A stretch of DNA of 64,000 nt, taken from Paenibacillus sp. 32O-W (GTDB lineage: Bacteria > Bacillota > Bacilli > Paenibacillales > NBRC-103111). Positions 41,552 to 50,511 of the stretch are shown piece by piece (positions within the stretch are counted from its first letter, which is position 1; each line of letters begins with the position of its first letter). The stretch lies in NCBI RefSeq assembly GCF_007679495.1, contig NZ_VEGP01000011.1, positions 1 to 64,000 of the forward strand. The letters run 5' to 3'. The position numbers were made by a program, and so were the translations under genes. The notes beneath the pieces were generated by a model, which was not told the DNA's origin, did not search any database, and was given only the letters and a program-made list of their open reading frames with translations.

Positions 41552-42097
41552 CTATTGTTTTGCCGAGAAATACTCTTTTTCCAGAATAGAGAAATAAAAT
41601 TGATCCGTCCAACGGTTATTCCAAAAAAGCTCTTCCTTAAAAACGGCTTCTTTAGTCATGCCGACATGTTCCATAAGTGCCGCTGAACGAGTATTGTTGG
41701 AATTGCACATACCAACGACTTTATGGGCTTGCAACTGTTCGAAGGCAAAGGTCAGTAAAAGCCCGGCCGCTTCCCTTCCATAACCATGCCCCCAATATTC
41801 GGGAAGCAGGGCAAACCCTATTTCCCAGCTCTTTCTATATTCGCTGTAGCTCCAAATTTGTGCCAATCCGATAGGCGTATTCCCCGTATCCTTGACTAGC
41901 CTTATAATAAAATCGTAGCTTGTCGCTTCATCGGCATCATTGATTTTTTGCAAATATTGTTCCTTAACCGCCTCTTCATCCGACTCTACTTCTTCTTCAT
42001 AATGCCATAACTCTTCATCGCATTCTATCCTGCATATAAAATTCAAATCATGAACGGTCACTTTATCAAGGACCACTTGCTTTCCGATGATCTCCAT
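41552..42097 (-). CDS. GNAT-family N-acetyltransferase
   Basis: A 181-residue RimJ/RimL-like acetyltransferase. The acetyl-CoA-binding motif lies in FALLPEYWGHGYGREAAGLLLTFAFEQL, followed by VGMCNSNNTRSAALMEHVGMTKEAVFKEELFWNN, the usual family ending. The start at 42097 is preferred since AAAAAGGAGATATGTTTC precedes it; the frame is open 26 codons further without homology. Substrate unknown. Confidence 0.9.
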   Translation of the reverse strand: MEIIGKQVVLDKVTVHDLNFICRIECDEELWHYEEEVESDEEAVKEQYLQKINDADEATSYDFIIRLVKDTGNTPIGLAQIWSYSEYRKSWEIGFALLPEYWGHGYGREAAGLLLTFAFEQLQAHKVVGMCNSNNTRSAALMEHVGMTKEAVFKEELFWNNRWTDQFYFSILEKEYFSAKQ

Positions 42098-42385
42098 GAA
42101 ACATATCTCCTTTTTACTATAGGCCCCCTGCCGATAAATGATCATATCCGAATTTATTCCATATAGGTGGGCCAAGTCCTATGCAAGTATATTAAACTAT
42201 TCTATCTTTCATTAGTAGTCCAAAAATGATTATATTCCGGCTTCCGCACGAAATTCTTTCCCTAGCCCAATCGGGCTTATTATGGTTTCTCGCTGCCTCC
42301 TGATTTAAGGGGGTACAGGTAAGAAGGACTAGAGCGACGATCTTACTGAAGCTAAATGAAATTCCTTCCGCAAATGTTGGAAGTA

Positions 42386-42413
42386 CAAAAAAACCCGCAA
42401 ATCATGCGGGTTT
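42386..42413 (-). terminator. terminator of the binding-protein gene
   Basis: AAACCCGC pairs with GCGGGTTT around a seven-base loop, followed by seven Ts on the minus strand. 26 bases after the stop codon at 42439. The remaining part of the 340-base gap (42098-42438) shows nothing else. Confidence 0.9.
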
Positions 42414-42438
42414 AACTCTTGCTGTATGCCCTTATCTT

Positions 42439-43209
42439 CTATTCCCCCGGCAATTTGGACGGCTCGCTGCCGAACCATTTCTTATACAAGGCTGCGTAAG
42501 TTCCGTCTTTGACGACGGCTTCAATCCCGAGATTAACCCTCCCGATGTATTGATTTCGCTTCTTGGATACGACGCCATAGCTTTCTTTGTTCAGCACTTC
42601 CCCTACTATTTTCACTTTGCCGTCCCCGGATTTTTGTATAAAATCATGGGCATTGCGCTCGTCGAAAACTACAGCGTCTACCTTTTTATCCTTCAATTGA
42701 TCGTAAGCTTCGGTAATGGAAGGGAAGCCTCTGATTTCCTTGATTCCCTTAATATCGCCGGTATAGGTATACGCCGTCGAACCGAGCCTGGTCGCTACCA
42801 CCTTTCCTGCCAGATCATCCTCGGTTTTGATCGTTTCGTTGTCCGAAGCCGTGAGAATGACCAGCCCGGTCTGAAAATAAGGGTCGGAAAAGGCAAATTT
42901 CTCCTTACGTGCGTTGTTGATCGTCATCCCGGCGATAGCAAGATCGACTTTGCCGGATTTAACCGCTTCATTTAATTCCCGGTAATCCATCGGAATCAGC
43001 TCGTACTTCAGGTTCGCTTTCTCGGCGATAGCTTGCCATAGCTCTACCTCGAACCCTTTGCCTTCCCCTGCTTCCGTATAAGTGAACGGACGGAAGTTGC
43101 TCTCTATCCCGACTTTGACCGAATTGTTGGTCGTACATCCTGCCGACAGGATCATCAGCAGTAGAAAAAAGCCGTAAAGCCCCCGCTTGCCAAGCATTCC
43201 AACACTCAT
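42439..43209 (-). CDS. orphan amino-acid-type substrate-binding lipoprotein
   Basis: A 256-residue SBP_bac_3-type binding protein. The signal peptide ends in LSAGC, lipidated cysteine about residue 25. The mature domain opens with VKVGIESNFRPFTYTEAGEGKGFEVELWQAIAEK, typical of GlnH/cystine-binding proteins, with DLAIAGMTINNARKEKFAFSDPYF. No permease or ATPase is encoded nearby, so it may act with a distant transporter or as a sensor component. Terminators flank it on both sides; monocistronic. Confidence 0.9.
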   Translation of the reverse strand: MSVGMLGKRGLYGFFLLLMILSAGCTTNNSVKVGIESNFRPFTYTEAGEGKGFEVELWQAIAEKANLKYELIPMDYRELNEAVKSGKVDLAIAGMTINNARKEKFAFSDPYFQTGLVILTASDNETIKTEDDLAGKVVATRLGSTAYTYTGDIKGIKEIRGFPSITEAYDQLKDKKVDAVVFDERNAHDFIQKSGDGKVKIVGEVLNKESYGVVSKKRNQYIGRVNLGIEAVVKDGTYAALYKKWFGSEPSKLPGE

Positions 43210-43318
43210 CGCCTTTTACCCTCCTTGCTTAGTAAACATAGGTATTATTTGTTAATCGCTGGAAGGTTATGCACTATTCCTCTGACCAAACTCCATTTCG
43301 GGGGAATATGACTTGAGC

Positions 43319-43357
43319 AAAAAAAACAGCCCGGATACTGTAGAAACAGCATCGGGC
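43319..43357 (-). terminator. terminator of the sialate-type operon
   Basis: GCCCGATGCTGT... pairs with ...ACAGTATCCGGGC on the minus strand, followed by TGTTTTTTTT (43319-43326). It is 40 bases after the last gene of the operon. Confidence 0.85.
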
Positions 43358-43398
43358 GGTAAGCATATGTTTTATTCATTCTCTCAGCAAAGTTGGAA

Positions 43399-44331
43399 TT
43401 AGCCTGTCGTTGTCCCCGTATATCTGGCCGTTAATTGTTCAATTTTTTCATTCAGCTCTGCCAGAGAAGCGTGATGTTCCGATGTAACCGGCAGCAGCGG
43501 CAGCCGGGGTTGACCGGTCTCGATGCCCCGCAGGCTCAAAATATACTTACAAGCTCCATATAAGGACGGGTAGCTCAGCAACTTCTTGATGATCTCGTTG
43601 ATTTGATTCTGAAGCACCCGGGCCGCTTCAATTTGATTTGCCTCATAGTAACGGTTAAGCGTGCAGAAGAGCTCCGGCATGACGCCGTAAGTGCCCCCGA
43701 TCCCTCCATCCGCTCCCATAATCCTCCCGGCCAGAAACTGCTCATCCGGCCCGTTAAATACAAGGAAGTGTTCTCCACCGGCCGCTTTGAATTGCTGTAA
43801 CTCGAACGTGCTTTCTCCGGACATTTTCACGCCGATGACCTTATCCTGTTCAGCCATCCTTCTAAGCAAATTCATCGTCAGTTTGAACCCTGTCGTTTGG
43901 GGAATATTGTAAATAATGAACGGCAGGGAGGTGCTGTCGATCATCTGCTGCCAATGTGCTTCCACGGCCTTCTCCGATAGCCGGTAGTAAATTGCGGGGA
44001 TGGCGGACACGGCATCCGCACCGCATTGCTCGGCATGCTTGCACAGCTCGACACTGTCCCGCGTGGAATTGGCACCGACATGGACGATTACGGTTAATTC
44101 TCCTTTAACCTCTTCCATGACCGCCTCCACCACCTGCCTTCTTTCGGCTACGCTTTGCAAAATTCCTTCCCCGGAGCTGCCTCCAACGTACAAGCCCCGG
44201 ATGCCGGTCGTTACATAATACCGCGCAAGCTTCTTCACTCTGGCCAAATCAACATTTCCGGCTTCGTCATACGCGGAATACATGGCCACGTAGATGCCTG
44301 CAAACTTCGATGCCCAATCCATCTCCATCAT
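43399..44331 (-). CDS. nanA: DapA/NanA-family aldolase, probable N-acetylneuraminate lyase
   Basis: A 310-residue class I aldolase of the dihydrodipicolinate synthase/N-acetylneuraminate lyase family. The Schiff-base lysine lies in VIGVKMSGEST (K169), the tyrosine of the catalytic dyad in FIIYNIPQTTG (Y141), and the carboxylate-binding loop is GGSSGEG (in place of GTTGE). SSGE at this position is known for sialate lyases rather than DHDPS. With YhcH and a Gfo/Idh oxidoreductase it forms a sialic-acid-type pathway, giving ManNAc and pyruvate. The symbol rests on context. Three ATGs lie close together at the start; the first behind AAGGA is used. Confidence 0.85.
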   Translation of the reverse strand: MMEMDWASKFAGIYVAMYSAYDEAGNVDLARVKKLARYYVTTGIRGLYVGGSSGEGILQSVAERRQVVEAVMEEVKGELTVIVHVGANSTRDSVELCKHAEQCGADAVSAIPAIYYRLSEKAVEAHWQQMIDSTSLPFIIYNIPQTTGFKLTMNLLRRMAEQDKVIGVKMSGESTFELQQFKAAGGEHFLVFNGPDEQFLAGRIMGADGGIGGTYGVMPELFCTLNRYYEANQIEAARVLQNQINEIIKKLLSYPSLYGACKYILSLRGIETGQPRLPLLPVTSEHHASLAELNEKIEQLTARYTGTTTG

Positions 44332-44417
44332 CCTCTCATTCCTTTTCTTGGACAGAATAGGCACGCCGTGCCGTCTTCGACCGCGTCCGCTGTTAACCAA
44401 ACCGGGCTCTTTTACAG

Positions 44418-44870
44418 CTACACGGCAATTTTGTAAACAATCTTACTCACCGGCTGCCCGCTTGCTTCCTTATCTGATTCATGGGCTCCGACCAAATGAG
44501 CATCCTCGGGAAAGCACAAGAGAAAGTGCCCCTTCTCTAAATAACCGCTGAATTTACAGGTCGCCGTCACTTCGCCGAAATAGATATCCGCTTCGGTGTC
44601 ATAAGCCGTTGAATTGCTCAAGCAGTCAACAGGGGCGATCTCCACATATTCTTTACCTTCCAGAACAACGTGTATATCGATAAACCGTTTATGGGCCTCG
44701 TATCTTTTTTCTTCCTTGGGAACCGTGGTAAAAACGATCGTATTTTTCCGGAAGCCTGCCCCTTCTGCGAATTCCCCGTGCAGGTTGCACAGCATGTCCC
44801 GGATGGCTCCCATTAAACCCGGATGATCGAATCGATATAATCCGGCATTCGCGATTTTGTCATAAATCAT
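44418..44870 (-). CDS. YhcH/NanQ-type cupin-like protein (probable sialate anomerase)
   Basis: A 150-residue YhcH/YjgK/YiaL-family protein. The family words RYEAHKRFIDIHVVLEGKEYVEIAP and YLEKGHFLLCFPEDAHLVGAHE are all present, including the conserved His and Glu of the metal site. E. coli YhcH (NanQ) speeds up anomer interconversion of sialic acid. The start overlaps the stop of the oxidoreductase gene by four bases (ATGA), and the aldolase follows 86 bases later. This makes it a member of the same operon. Confidence 0.92.
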   Translation of the reverse strand: MIYDKIANAGLYRFDHPGLMGAIRDMLCNLHGEFAEGAGFRKNTIVFTTVPKEEKRYEAHKRFIDIHVVLEGKEYVEIAPVDCLSNSTAYDTEADIYFGEVTATCKFSGYLEKGHFLLCFPEDAHLVGAHESDKEASGQPVSKIVYKIAV

Positions 44871-45991
44871 TGAGCGGCAGCCTCTCGTCCGGTAATTTCT
44901 ATGACGCTTACCTTCCTGTCTTCGGCAAGCGACAGAGTCAGGGCATCTGCCGTCGCAATGGAAGCTCTGGCGGCGGTTCCGTCCAGCAGCGGCTTGAATT
45001 CTTCCTCGACTTCCGCACCTTGCATAATGCTGTGGAAATAGGCCATTTCCTTCTTCATTATGCTGTTAAGCCACATCGGAGGCGTTAGACTAGGTTTGCC
45101 ATAGGCGATCGCCCCGTCCGTTTCCAGCCCTTTATAAATCCGGGTGCGGTCTTCGTCCTCCTCCTTCGATTCATGTAACAGGAACCTCTCTTCTCCCTCC
45201 GGTGTCTTCAGAACAACCTTGACATCCTGCAAATCGATCAAGATAGCTCCCAAGTTACCCTGGATTTTGACATAATGATCGCTCCATCTGAAGGCGGAGC
45301 CGTATTGCAGCGTCGCAAAGCGCTTGTTAGGGAACTCCAGCGAAATGAACAGCATATCCTCCTCATCGCCAAACTGCTCTCCCTGATGAGCAACATTTCC
45401 GCCTGTCATGCAAACTCTCTCCGCAGGTCCCATCAGAAACTGAATAAAATCCAGCTCATGGATATGGTGGTACAGATGGCCCCCCGAGATTTTCCGGATT
45501 TTCTTCCAGCTAATCTCCGGCTGCGCCTCCTCCCAACCATTCCGTTCGGCGTGGCAGAACAGAATTTCTCCGATTTTGCCTTCGTTAATCAATCTTTTGG
45601 CAGTCCGTACCCCATTCATAAAGTTCATGACATGACCGGCCATGAAGATAAGCCCCTTCTCCTTTGTTCTGCGGATCATTTCGCTGCAATCTTGATAGGA
45701 CAGAGCAATGGGCTTCTCACAGAACACATGCTTGCCATGATCGGCTGCACACAAAACGGGCTCCTTATGGTAACCGTTTGGCGATGCGACGATGACCGCA
45801 TGCACATCCGGCCTGCTGCACAGAGATTCTATGCTGGGCTCAATATCGCAATTCAATTCCTCGGCTAACGGTTCGGCATTAGCGGGATCATAAACCGCTA
45901 CGACCCTTGCGCTTTCCAATTGATGAAGGATTCTTGCCAGACCCGCACCGAAATAACCTGTACCTACGACAGCATAATTAACTGTATTCAT
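44867..45991 (-). CDS. Gfo/Idh/MocA-family oxidoreductase (possible 2,7-anhydro-Neu5Ac enzyme)
   Basis: A 374-residue NAD(P)-dependent oxidoreductase. The Rossmann motif is VGTGYFGAGLARIL at the N-terminus, the EKP motif in HVFCEKPIALSYQD, and the active-site segment reads GGHLYHHIHELDFIQFL. The histidines around residues 175-178 stand where many family members carry DxGxHxxD. In Ruminococcus gnavus a member of this family converts 2,7-anhydro-Neu5Ac to Neu5Ac, and the present neighbours (importer, YhcH, lyase) match that cluster type. The exact substrate is an inference; other sugar acids remain possible. Confidence 0.85.
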   Translation of the reverse strand: MNTVNYAVVGTGYFGAGLARILHQLESARVVAVYDPANAEPLAEELNCDIEPSIESLCSRPDVHAVIVASPNGYHKEPVLCAADHGKHVFCEKPIALSYQDCSEMIRRTKEKGLIFMAGHVMNFMNGVRTAKRLINEGKIGEILFCHAERNGWEEAQPEISWKKIRKISGGHLYHHIHELDFIQFLMGPAERVCMTGGNVAHQGEQFGDEEDMLFISLEFPNKRFATLQYGSAFRWSDHYVKIQGNLGAILIDLQDVKVVLKTPEGEERFLLHESKEEDEDRTRIYKGLETDGAIAYGKPSLTPPMWLNSIMKKEMAYFHSIMQGAEVEEEFKPLLDGTAARASIATADALTLSLAEDRKVSVIEITGREAAAQ

Positions 45992-46020
45992 TTATAATGA
46001 CTCCTTCCAGAATGACAAAT

Positions 46021-46860
46021 TTACTTTACAGATCCTTCCGCCAAACCGCCGGCGATCTTCTTCTGTATCAGCATGAAGAACACAACCGAAGGCAGGATGA
46101 CAATGACGGATGCCGCCATCATTTCTCCCCAATCGAGAATTTCCGAACCTGTCAAGGAATATAAAGCTACGGAAATCGGCATTTTTTCCGAGCTGTTAAT
46201 AAGCAATAGAGCAAACAAAAATTCGTTCCAGGTGTTTATAAAAGTATAAATGGCAGTGGCAACTACGCCCGGTGCGACAACCGGCAGGACCACCTGGAGA
46301 AAAACCCGCAGCTTCCCTGCTCCATCAACCCTCGCCGCTTCCTCGATCTCGAGCGGAACCGTTTGGAAAAATCCGATAAGCATCCATATAGCGTACGGAA
46401 TCGAAAAGGAAAGATACGTAATAACCAGACCGGTCCATGTGTTCACCAATCCTATCTTGATGATGATAATGGAATAGGGAACAGCAAGCAGAATCGGCGG
46501 AAACATGTACGTCGTAATTAACAGCTTGGTCATTTTCTTGCCAGTCCTTGGAAAGAACCGTACGATTCCGTAAGCCCCCAAGGAGGAAACGACAATCGTA
46601 ATTAACGTCGCACATAATGAAACTATTAGACTGTTTTTGATATTCGTTGTGAAATTCAAATTGTTCAGCACTCTGCTGTAGTACTCAAACGTCAGTTCTT
46701 GCGGGAAGAACGACAGAGGGTGGCTGGCCATTTCCCCGGACGATTTGAACGAGGACAGAATGATCCAGATCAGGGGAAAGACGGCTGCGACAGCCAAAAT
46801 TGAAAGAAAAAGATACAGCAACACTAGAGTAAATTTATTTTTATTTACACCGGCCATCAT
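46021..46860 (-). CDS. carbohydrate ABC transporter permease, MalG-like
   Basis: A 279-residue permease with six helices. The EAA loop is EIEEAARVDGAGKLRVFLQVVLP; the ending QKKIAGGLAEGSVK is typical of MalG-type (CUT1) proteins. The ATG at 46860, behind GGGAGG, overlaps the stop of the other permease gene (ATGA-type coupling). Pairs with the gene upstream; no ATPase in the operon, so a shared MsmX-type ATPase probably serves it. Confidence 0.95.
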   Translation of the reverse strand: MMAGVNKNKFTLVLLYLFLSILAVAAVFPLIWIILSSFKSSGEMASHPLSFFPQELTFEYYSRVLNNLNFTTNIKNSLIVSLCATLITIVVSSLGAYGIVRFFPRTGKKMTKLLITTYMFPPILLAVPYSIIIIKIGLVNTWTGLVITYLSFSIPYAIWMLIGFFQTVPLEIEEAARVDGAGKLRVFLQVVLPVVAPGVVATAIYTFINTWNEFLFALLLINSSEKMPISVALYSLTGSEILDWGEMMAASVIVILPSVVFFMLIQKKIAGGLAEGSVK

Positions 46861-47756
46861 CGATCCTCCCTTTCCCATTTATTGAGCAGTCTGAAGTACA
46901 GCAAGCAGACAGCCAACAAGAACAGCAGCAGGATAACGGTTATCGCCGACGCCACTCCAAGCTGTTTCAGCCCCCACCCCGCCTTGTAAGCGAAGATAGG
47001 CAGCGTAGTCGTCAAGTCGGAGGGGCCTCCGCCGGTCAGCAGGTACAGGAGATCAAAGTTGTTGAATACCCAGATCGTCCTTAGCACCAGAAGCAATCCG
47101 ATCACTCCCCGGATGTGGCGGATCGTAATCGCCCAGAACGACTGCCAGGCGGTCGCTCCGTCCATCAGAGCCGCTTCATACTGCTCCATCGGAATCGTCT
47201 TGAGCGCTGACAGAATGTTCACCATGAACAGCGGTGCTCCGAACCATATATTTATGAAGACGACGGCGCCGAATACGAACGCCGGATCAGCCAACAAATT
47301 CATATTCTGGTCCGTTATCCCGACTAACGTCAATAAATTCGGAACAAATCCATACACATCGTTAAAAATCCACTTCCATGAAAAAGCGATGACGATCGCC
47401 GGGAAAGCCCATGGAATAATAAGCAGCGTGCGGAAAAACCCCGGAAATTTGGGGATCTTGTTAAGCGCCAATGCCGCGGCAAAGCCTACTAATAATTGAC
47501 CCGCTATGGACAGGACCGTCCATTTGATTGAATTAAGAAAGGCTCTATAGAAGTCCGCATTGGTAAGAACAAATTTAAAATTGTCGAGCCATACCCAGGA
47601 ATAATTCAGTTTGATCAAGTTTTTAGACGTGAAGCTGAAATAAATACTTGAAAATATAGGATAAATTAACAATAGAATGACGATTAATATGGCAGGGAGG
47701 ACAAAAAGCAGCCCTGTCACGTTCCATCTTTTCGCTTTTCCACCACTGGAAATCAT
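46857..47756 (-). CDS. carbohydrate ABC transporter permease, MalF-like
   Basis: A 299-residue CUT1 permease with six helices. Typical parts: GLLFVLPAILIVILLLIYPIF at the N-terminus and the EAA loop YEAALMDGATAWQSFWAITIRHI. The ATG at 47756 is chosen because GAAGGAGTGACATCG precedes it. Coupled to the MalG-like gene downstream; the binding protein lies upstream past a terminator-like hairpin. Confidence 0.95.
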   Translation of the reverse strand: MISSGGKAKRWNVTGLLFVLPAILIVILLLIYPIFSSIYFSFTSKNLIKLNYSWVWLDNFKFVLTNADFYRAFLNSIKWTVLSIAGQLLVGFAAALALNKIPKFPGFFRTLLIIPWAFPAIVIAFSWKWIFNDVYGFVPNLLTLVGITDQNMNLLADPAFVFGAVVFINIWFGAPLFMVNILSALKTIPMEQYEAALMDGATAWQSFWAITIRHIRGVIGLLLVLRTIWVFNNFDLLYLLTGGGPSDLTTTLPIFAYKAGWGLKQLGVASAITVILLLFLLAVCLLYFRLLNKWEREDR

Positions 47757-47865
47757 CGATGTCACTCCTTCTTTGAAGGCTATTTCAAACAATCTCTCCT
47801 TCCTAAGCAAAGCTTAGTTAACCGTTGAACAAGTCTGTCTGCTCGATAGACTTCTGGATCTCCTC

Positions 47866-47892
47866 AAAAAATAGGGGGGACTTCCCCCTATT
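47866..47892 (-). terminator. terminator between binding-protein and permease genes
   Basis: AATAGGGGG pairs with CCCCCTATT, followed on the minus strand by a T run (TTTTTT). It lies directly after the binding-protein stop codon and before the permease genes, so it probably limits read-through and keeps binding-protein transcript in excess. Confidence 0.85.
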
Positions 47893-47893
47893 T

Positions 47894-49222
47894 TCAGTTG
47901 GCTAATTGAAATAAGTCATTAAGCTCTTTTTCCGCTTTCTGTGCCGCTTCTTCCACTGGCACGTTCTTCAGCACAACGTCCTGGAACATCTTCTCGATAA
48001 TACCTTGGCTGGTAATAATTCCAGATTGCAGCGTCGGTTTGTACTCCATGCCAATCGCTGTCCCCTGATCGACAGCATCGCTGATTACTTTCACCGCGTG
48101 GCTGAATTTCTGGATCGTCGGTTCATTCAGGAATTCGGGAGCTTCCGCAATATCCTTCATGGCCGGCAGCATTCCTGCAGGAACCGAATGCAGAAACTTG
48201 ATATACCTTTCCTTCTCGTACAAGCTTTCCACGAACGCCTTGGCAATTTCGGGATGCTTGCTGTTTTTCCATACAACCATCGGAATGTTGGATGTTTCTA
48301 TGCCTTGGGCCGGGTCTTCCGCATTTACTTTCGGTATCGGAGCCGCATCGATTTTGTCCAACAGTTGCGGAGAGTTCGTTTCTACGCCGCCGATCTGGAA
48401 ACCGCTGTTAAAGTCGAAGGCTGTTTTACCCTGGTAGTACAGAGTGGCCTGATCCAGCACCTTGAAATTGACGGAGCCGTTCGGAGAAGCTGCTTTATAC
48501 ATTTTGACCCAGTAATTAATACCGTCGATCGCCGCCTTGCTCGTCAGATTCGCCTTGCCGTCCTCCGTAATCAGAGTATCTCCGGCCGAGCGGACATACA
48601 GGTTCAGGAAGCGTGTCGCCATCATATCTCCCAGCCCCATCGGAACGGATAACCCGTAAACGTCCGGCGGATTGTTAATTTTGGTTGCAGCTTCATACAG
48701 CTCGTCCCATGTTTGCGGAACCTGCAAATTCGCCTGCTCCAATAAATCCTTGCGGTACCACATCACCTGGGCATGCGAGTATAGCGGGATGGAATAATTC
48801 TGCCCATCCAGATCCCCTTCTTTCAGAGGAGCTTCATAGAAGCGGTCCCGACCGATATGATCGATCACGTCATTAAGCGGAAGGATAGCGTCGGCATCCA
48901 TCATCTCTACGACATGATTCGGCAATGCCGTGCTGACATCCGGAACTTGTCCCGACAGCAGGCCTGTCGTCCACTTCGTGTAAAACTCAGGCCATGCGAA
49001 GGTTTCGATCGTAATTTTAACCCCCGGATGCTCATCCATAAACGATTGCGCGGCTTCCCGCATGAAATCGTTTCTTGCCCCCTGGGTAAAAGAATGCCAT
49101 AGCACGATTTCGCCTTTTAAAGCTCCATCGTCACCGGCTGCCGGCTGCTCCGCATTTTTGCCGCAGGCCGTCGTCAAGAGAACCATGGCGGCTGTCAATA
49201 TAAGCGGCAGTTTTCTTTTCAT
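47894..49222 (-). CDS. CUT1 sugar-binding lipoprotein (putative sialate-type ligand)
   Basis: A 442-residue extracellular solute-binding protein family 1. The signal peptide ends in LLTTAC, with the lipidated cysteine at about residue 20. It opens with EIVLWHSFTQGARNDFMREAAQSFMDEHPGVKITIETFAW and contains DGQNYSIPLYSHAQVMWYRKDLLEQANLQVPQTWDELY, both standard for CUT1 binding proteins. The start at 49222 has GAGAGGGG upstream. It leads the operon together with two permeases, an oxidoreductase, YhcH and the NanA-like lyase. Confidence 0.94.
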   Translation of the reverse strand: MKRKLPLILTAAMVLLTTACGKNAEQPAAGDDGALKGEIVLWHSFTQGARNDFMREAAQSFMDEHPGVKITIETFAWPEFYTKWTTGLLSGQVPDVSTALPNHVVEMMDADAILPLNDVIDHIGRDRFYEAPLKEGDLDGQNYSIPLYSHAQVMWYRKDLLEQANLQVPQTWDELYEAATKINNPPDVYGLSVPMGLGDMMATRFLNLYVRSAGDTLITEDGKANLTSKAAIDGINYWVKMYKAASPNGSVNFKVLDQATLYYQGKTAFDFNSGFQIGGVETNSPQLLDKIDAAPIPKVNAEDPAQGIETSNIPMVVWKNSKHPEIAKAFVESLYEKERYIKFLHSVPAGMLPAMKDIAEAPEFLNEPTIQKFSHAVKVISDAVDQGTAIGMEYKPTLQSGIITSQGIIEKMFQDVVLKNVPVEEAAQKAEKELNDLFQLAN

Positions 49223-49318
49223 GTGCAGTGACCCCTCTCTGTAATCAAATAATGCTACTGCTTCACACACGGATTACCCTTGAAGAATGCGGTGCAAACG
49301 GCCTGTCCCTCCCTCAAT

Positions 49319-49334
49319 CAGTATCCGCTTACAC
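49319..49334 (-). promoter_or_regulatory. cre-like site upstream of the sialate-type operon
   Basis: The minus strand reads GTGTAAGCGGATACTG, close to WTGNNARCGNWWWCAW (three mismatches at the edges). It is about 100 bases upstream of the binding-protein start codon. The core TGTAAGCG suggests CcpA, but the match is imperfect. Confidence 0.4.
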
Positions 49335-49471
49335 CATATTCAATATACGGTATTGAAGTGTGCTTGCTTGACCTTCCATGTCTTTAACAATATCAAACTG
49401 CAGAGAGGGCTTGAATATAGCAAATCAATCAATCCTAGCACTAATCGATCATACGATCCTGTTTTACCCAA

Positions 49472-50317
49472 CTAATCTCTCGCAAGCTGTCTGTATGAAT
49501 GAGGGGATACGCCGAAATGCTTCTTGAATAATCTGGAGAAATAGTTCGGGTCCTCAATCCCGACCATGTAAGCAATATCCGAAATTCGCTCGTCGGTTTC
49601 CAGTATTTTTTTGGCTGCTACAACCATCTTCAGCTCAATCAAAAATTCACTCGGTGATTTGCCGGTATGCCGTTTAAATAATCGGCGGAGCGAAGAGGAG
49701 CTGATGTGTACCATCTTGCTCATCTCTTCAATACTGATATTCGAATGGTAATGGTTGATCATATAATCGAGGACGATTTCCACCCGATTATCATTCTTGC
49801 TGTCCGTCTTTAATTTCTTAGGCTTGCGGGTTCTATTCGGAGACGCCTCCGATTGGTTGACCATATAACCGACAATAAGCTCCAGATACCCTCTCAGAAG
49901 AAAGTTTTTTCCCCGGCTGGGGGCATTCTTTTCCTTAACCATCCACTCAAAATAACGGCCGATCTGGGGATCGTCGCACTTCACTTTCGTGTCGAAGCCA
50001 AGTATTTCCGACCATATCGTGCTGTCCTGCAGCGGAAAAGCAGCCGTAAAGCGGACACTCGTAAAAGTAAATTCATCCGACAGCGCCTCGCAAAACAAGG
50101 TGCTTCCCTGCGGAATATAGACCAGCTCATCCTGCTCCACCTCATATGTCATCTCATCAATAATGAATTTGGCCTTCCCTTTGTGAATAAACCGGATCAT
50201 CGAATAAGGAAGCATTGTTTCGTAATAAGTCCATTTTTTCGGAAAAGAGTACTTTTCGGCATACAGGTAATTTAATCTGAGCGCCATCAGCAAGCTGTTA
50301 TCCGTCATGAAATCCAC
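49472..50317 (-). CDS. AraC-family regulator of the sialate-type operon
   Basis: A 281-residue regulator. An N-terminal cupin-like sensor domain (IIDEMTYEVEQDELVYIPQGSTLFCEA) precedes the AraC domain (about 185-280) with SIEEMSKMVHISSSSLRRLFKRHTGKSPSEFL and RISDIAYMVGIEDPNYFSRLFKKHFGVSP. Located just upstream of the ABC importer operon in the same direction, so it is the probable local regulator. Ligand unknown. Confidence 0.93.
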   Translation of the reverse strand: MDFMTDNSLLMALRLNYLYAEKYSFPKKWTYYETMLPYSMIRFIHKGKAKFIIDEMTYEVEQDELVYIPQGSTLFCEALSDEFTFTSVRFTAAFPLQDSTIWSEILGFDTKVKCDDPQIGRYFEWMVKEKNAPSRGKNFLLRGYLELIVGYMVNQSEASPNRTRKPKKLKTDSKNDNRVEIVLDYMINHYHSNISIEEMSKMVHISSSSLRRLFKRHTGKSPSEFLIELKMVVAAKKILETDERISDIAYMVGIEDPNYFSRLFKKHFGVSPHSYRQLARD

Positions 50318-50382
50318 CCCTGTTTTTTGCGATTGCAGGTTTTTCTAACCACTCATTATTGCGATATAATTAGGGTTAGCAT

Positions 50383-50416
50383 AAAAAACCTCCTTATCCA
50401 CATAGTGGACAGGAGG
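50383..50416 (-). terminator. terminator of the UPF0173 hydrolase gene
   Basis: CCTCCTGTCCAC pairs with GTGGATAAGGAGG on the minus strand, followed by TTTTTTATG. It stands about 95 bases after the stop codon at 50512. Confidence 0.88.
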
Positions 50417-50511
50417 CGCTATTGAATCGGGAAGCACTCCCTTCCCATTCAAAAATTGATAATCCAAAATTTCAGCATAATATTGTGAGCCATTCGAAGA
50501 TGATCTAGCTT

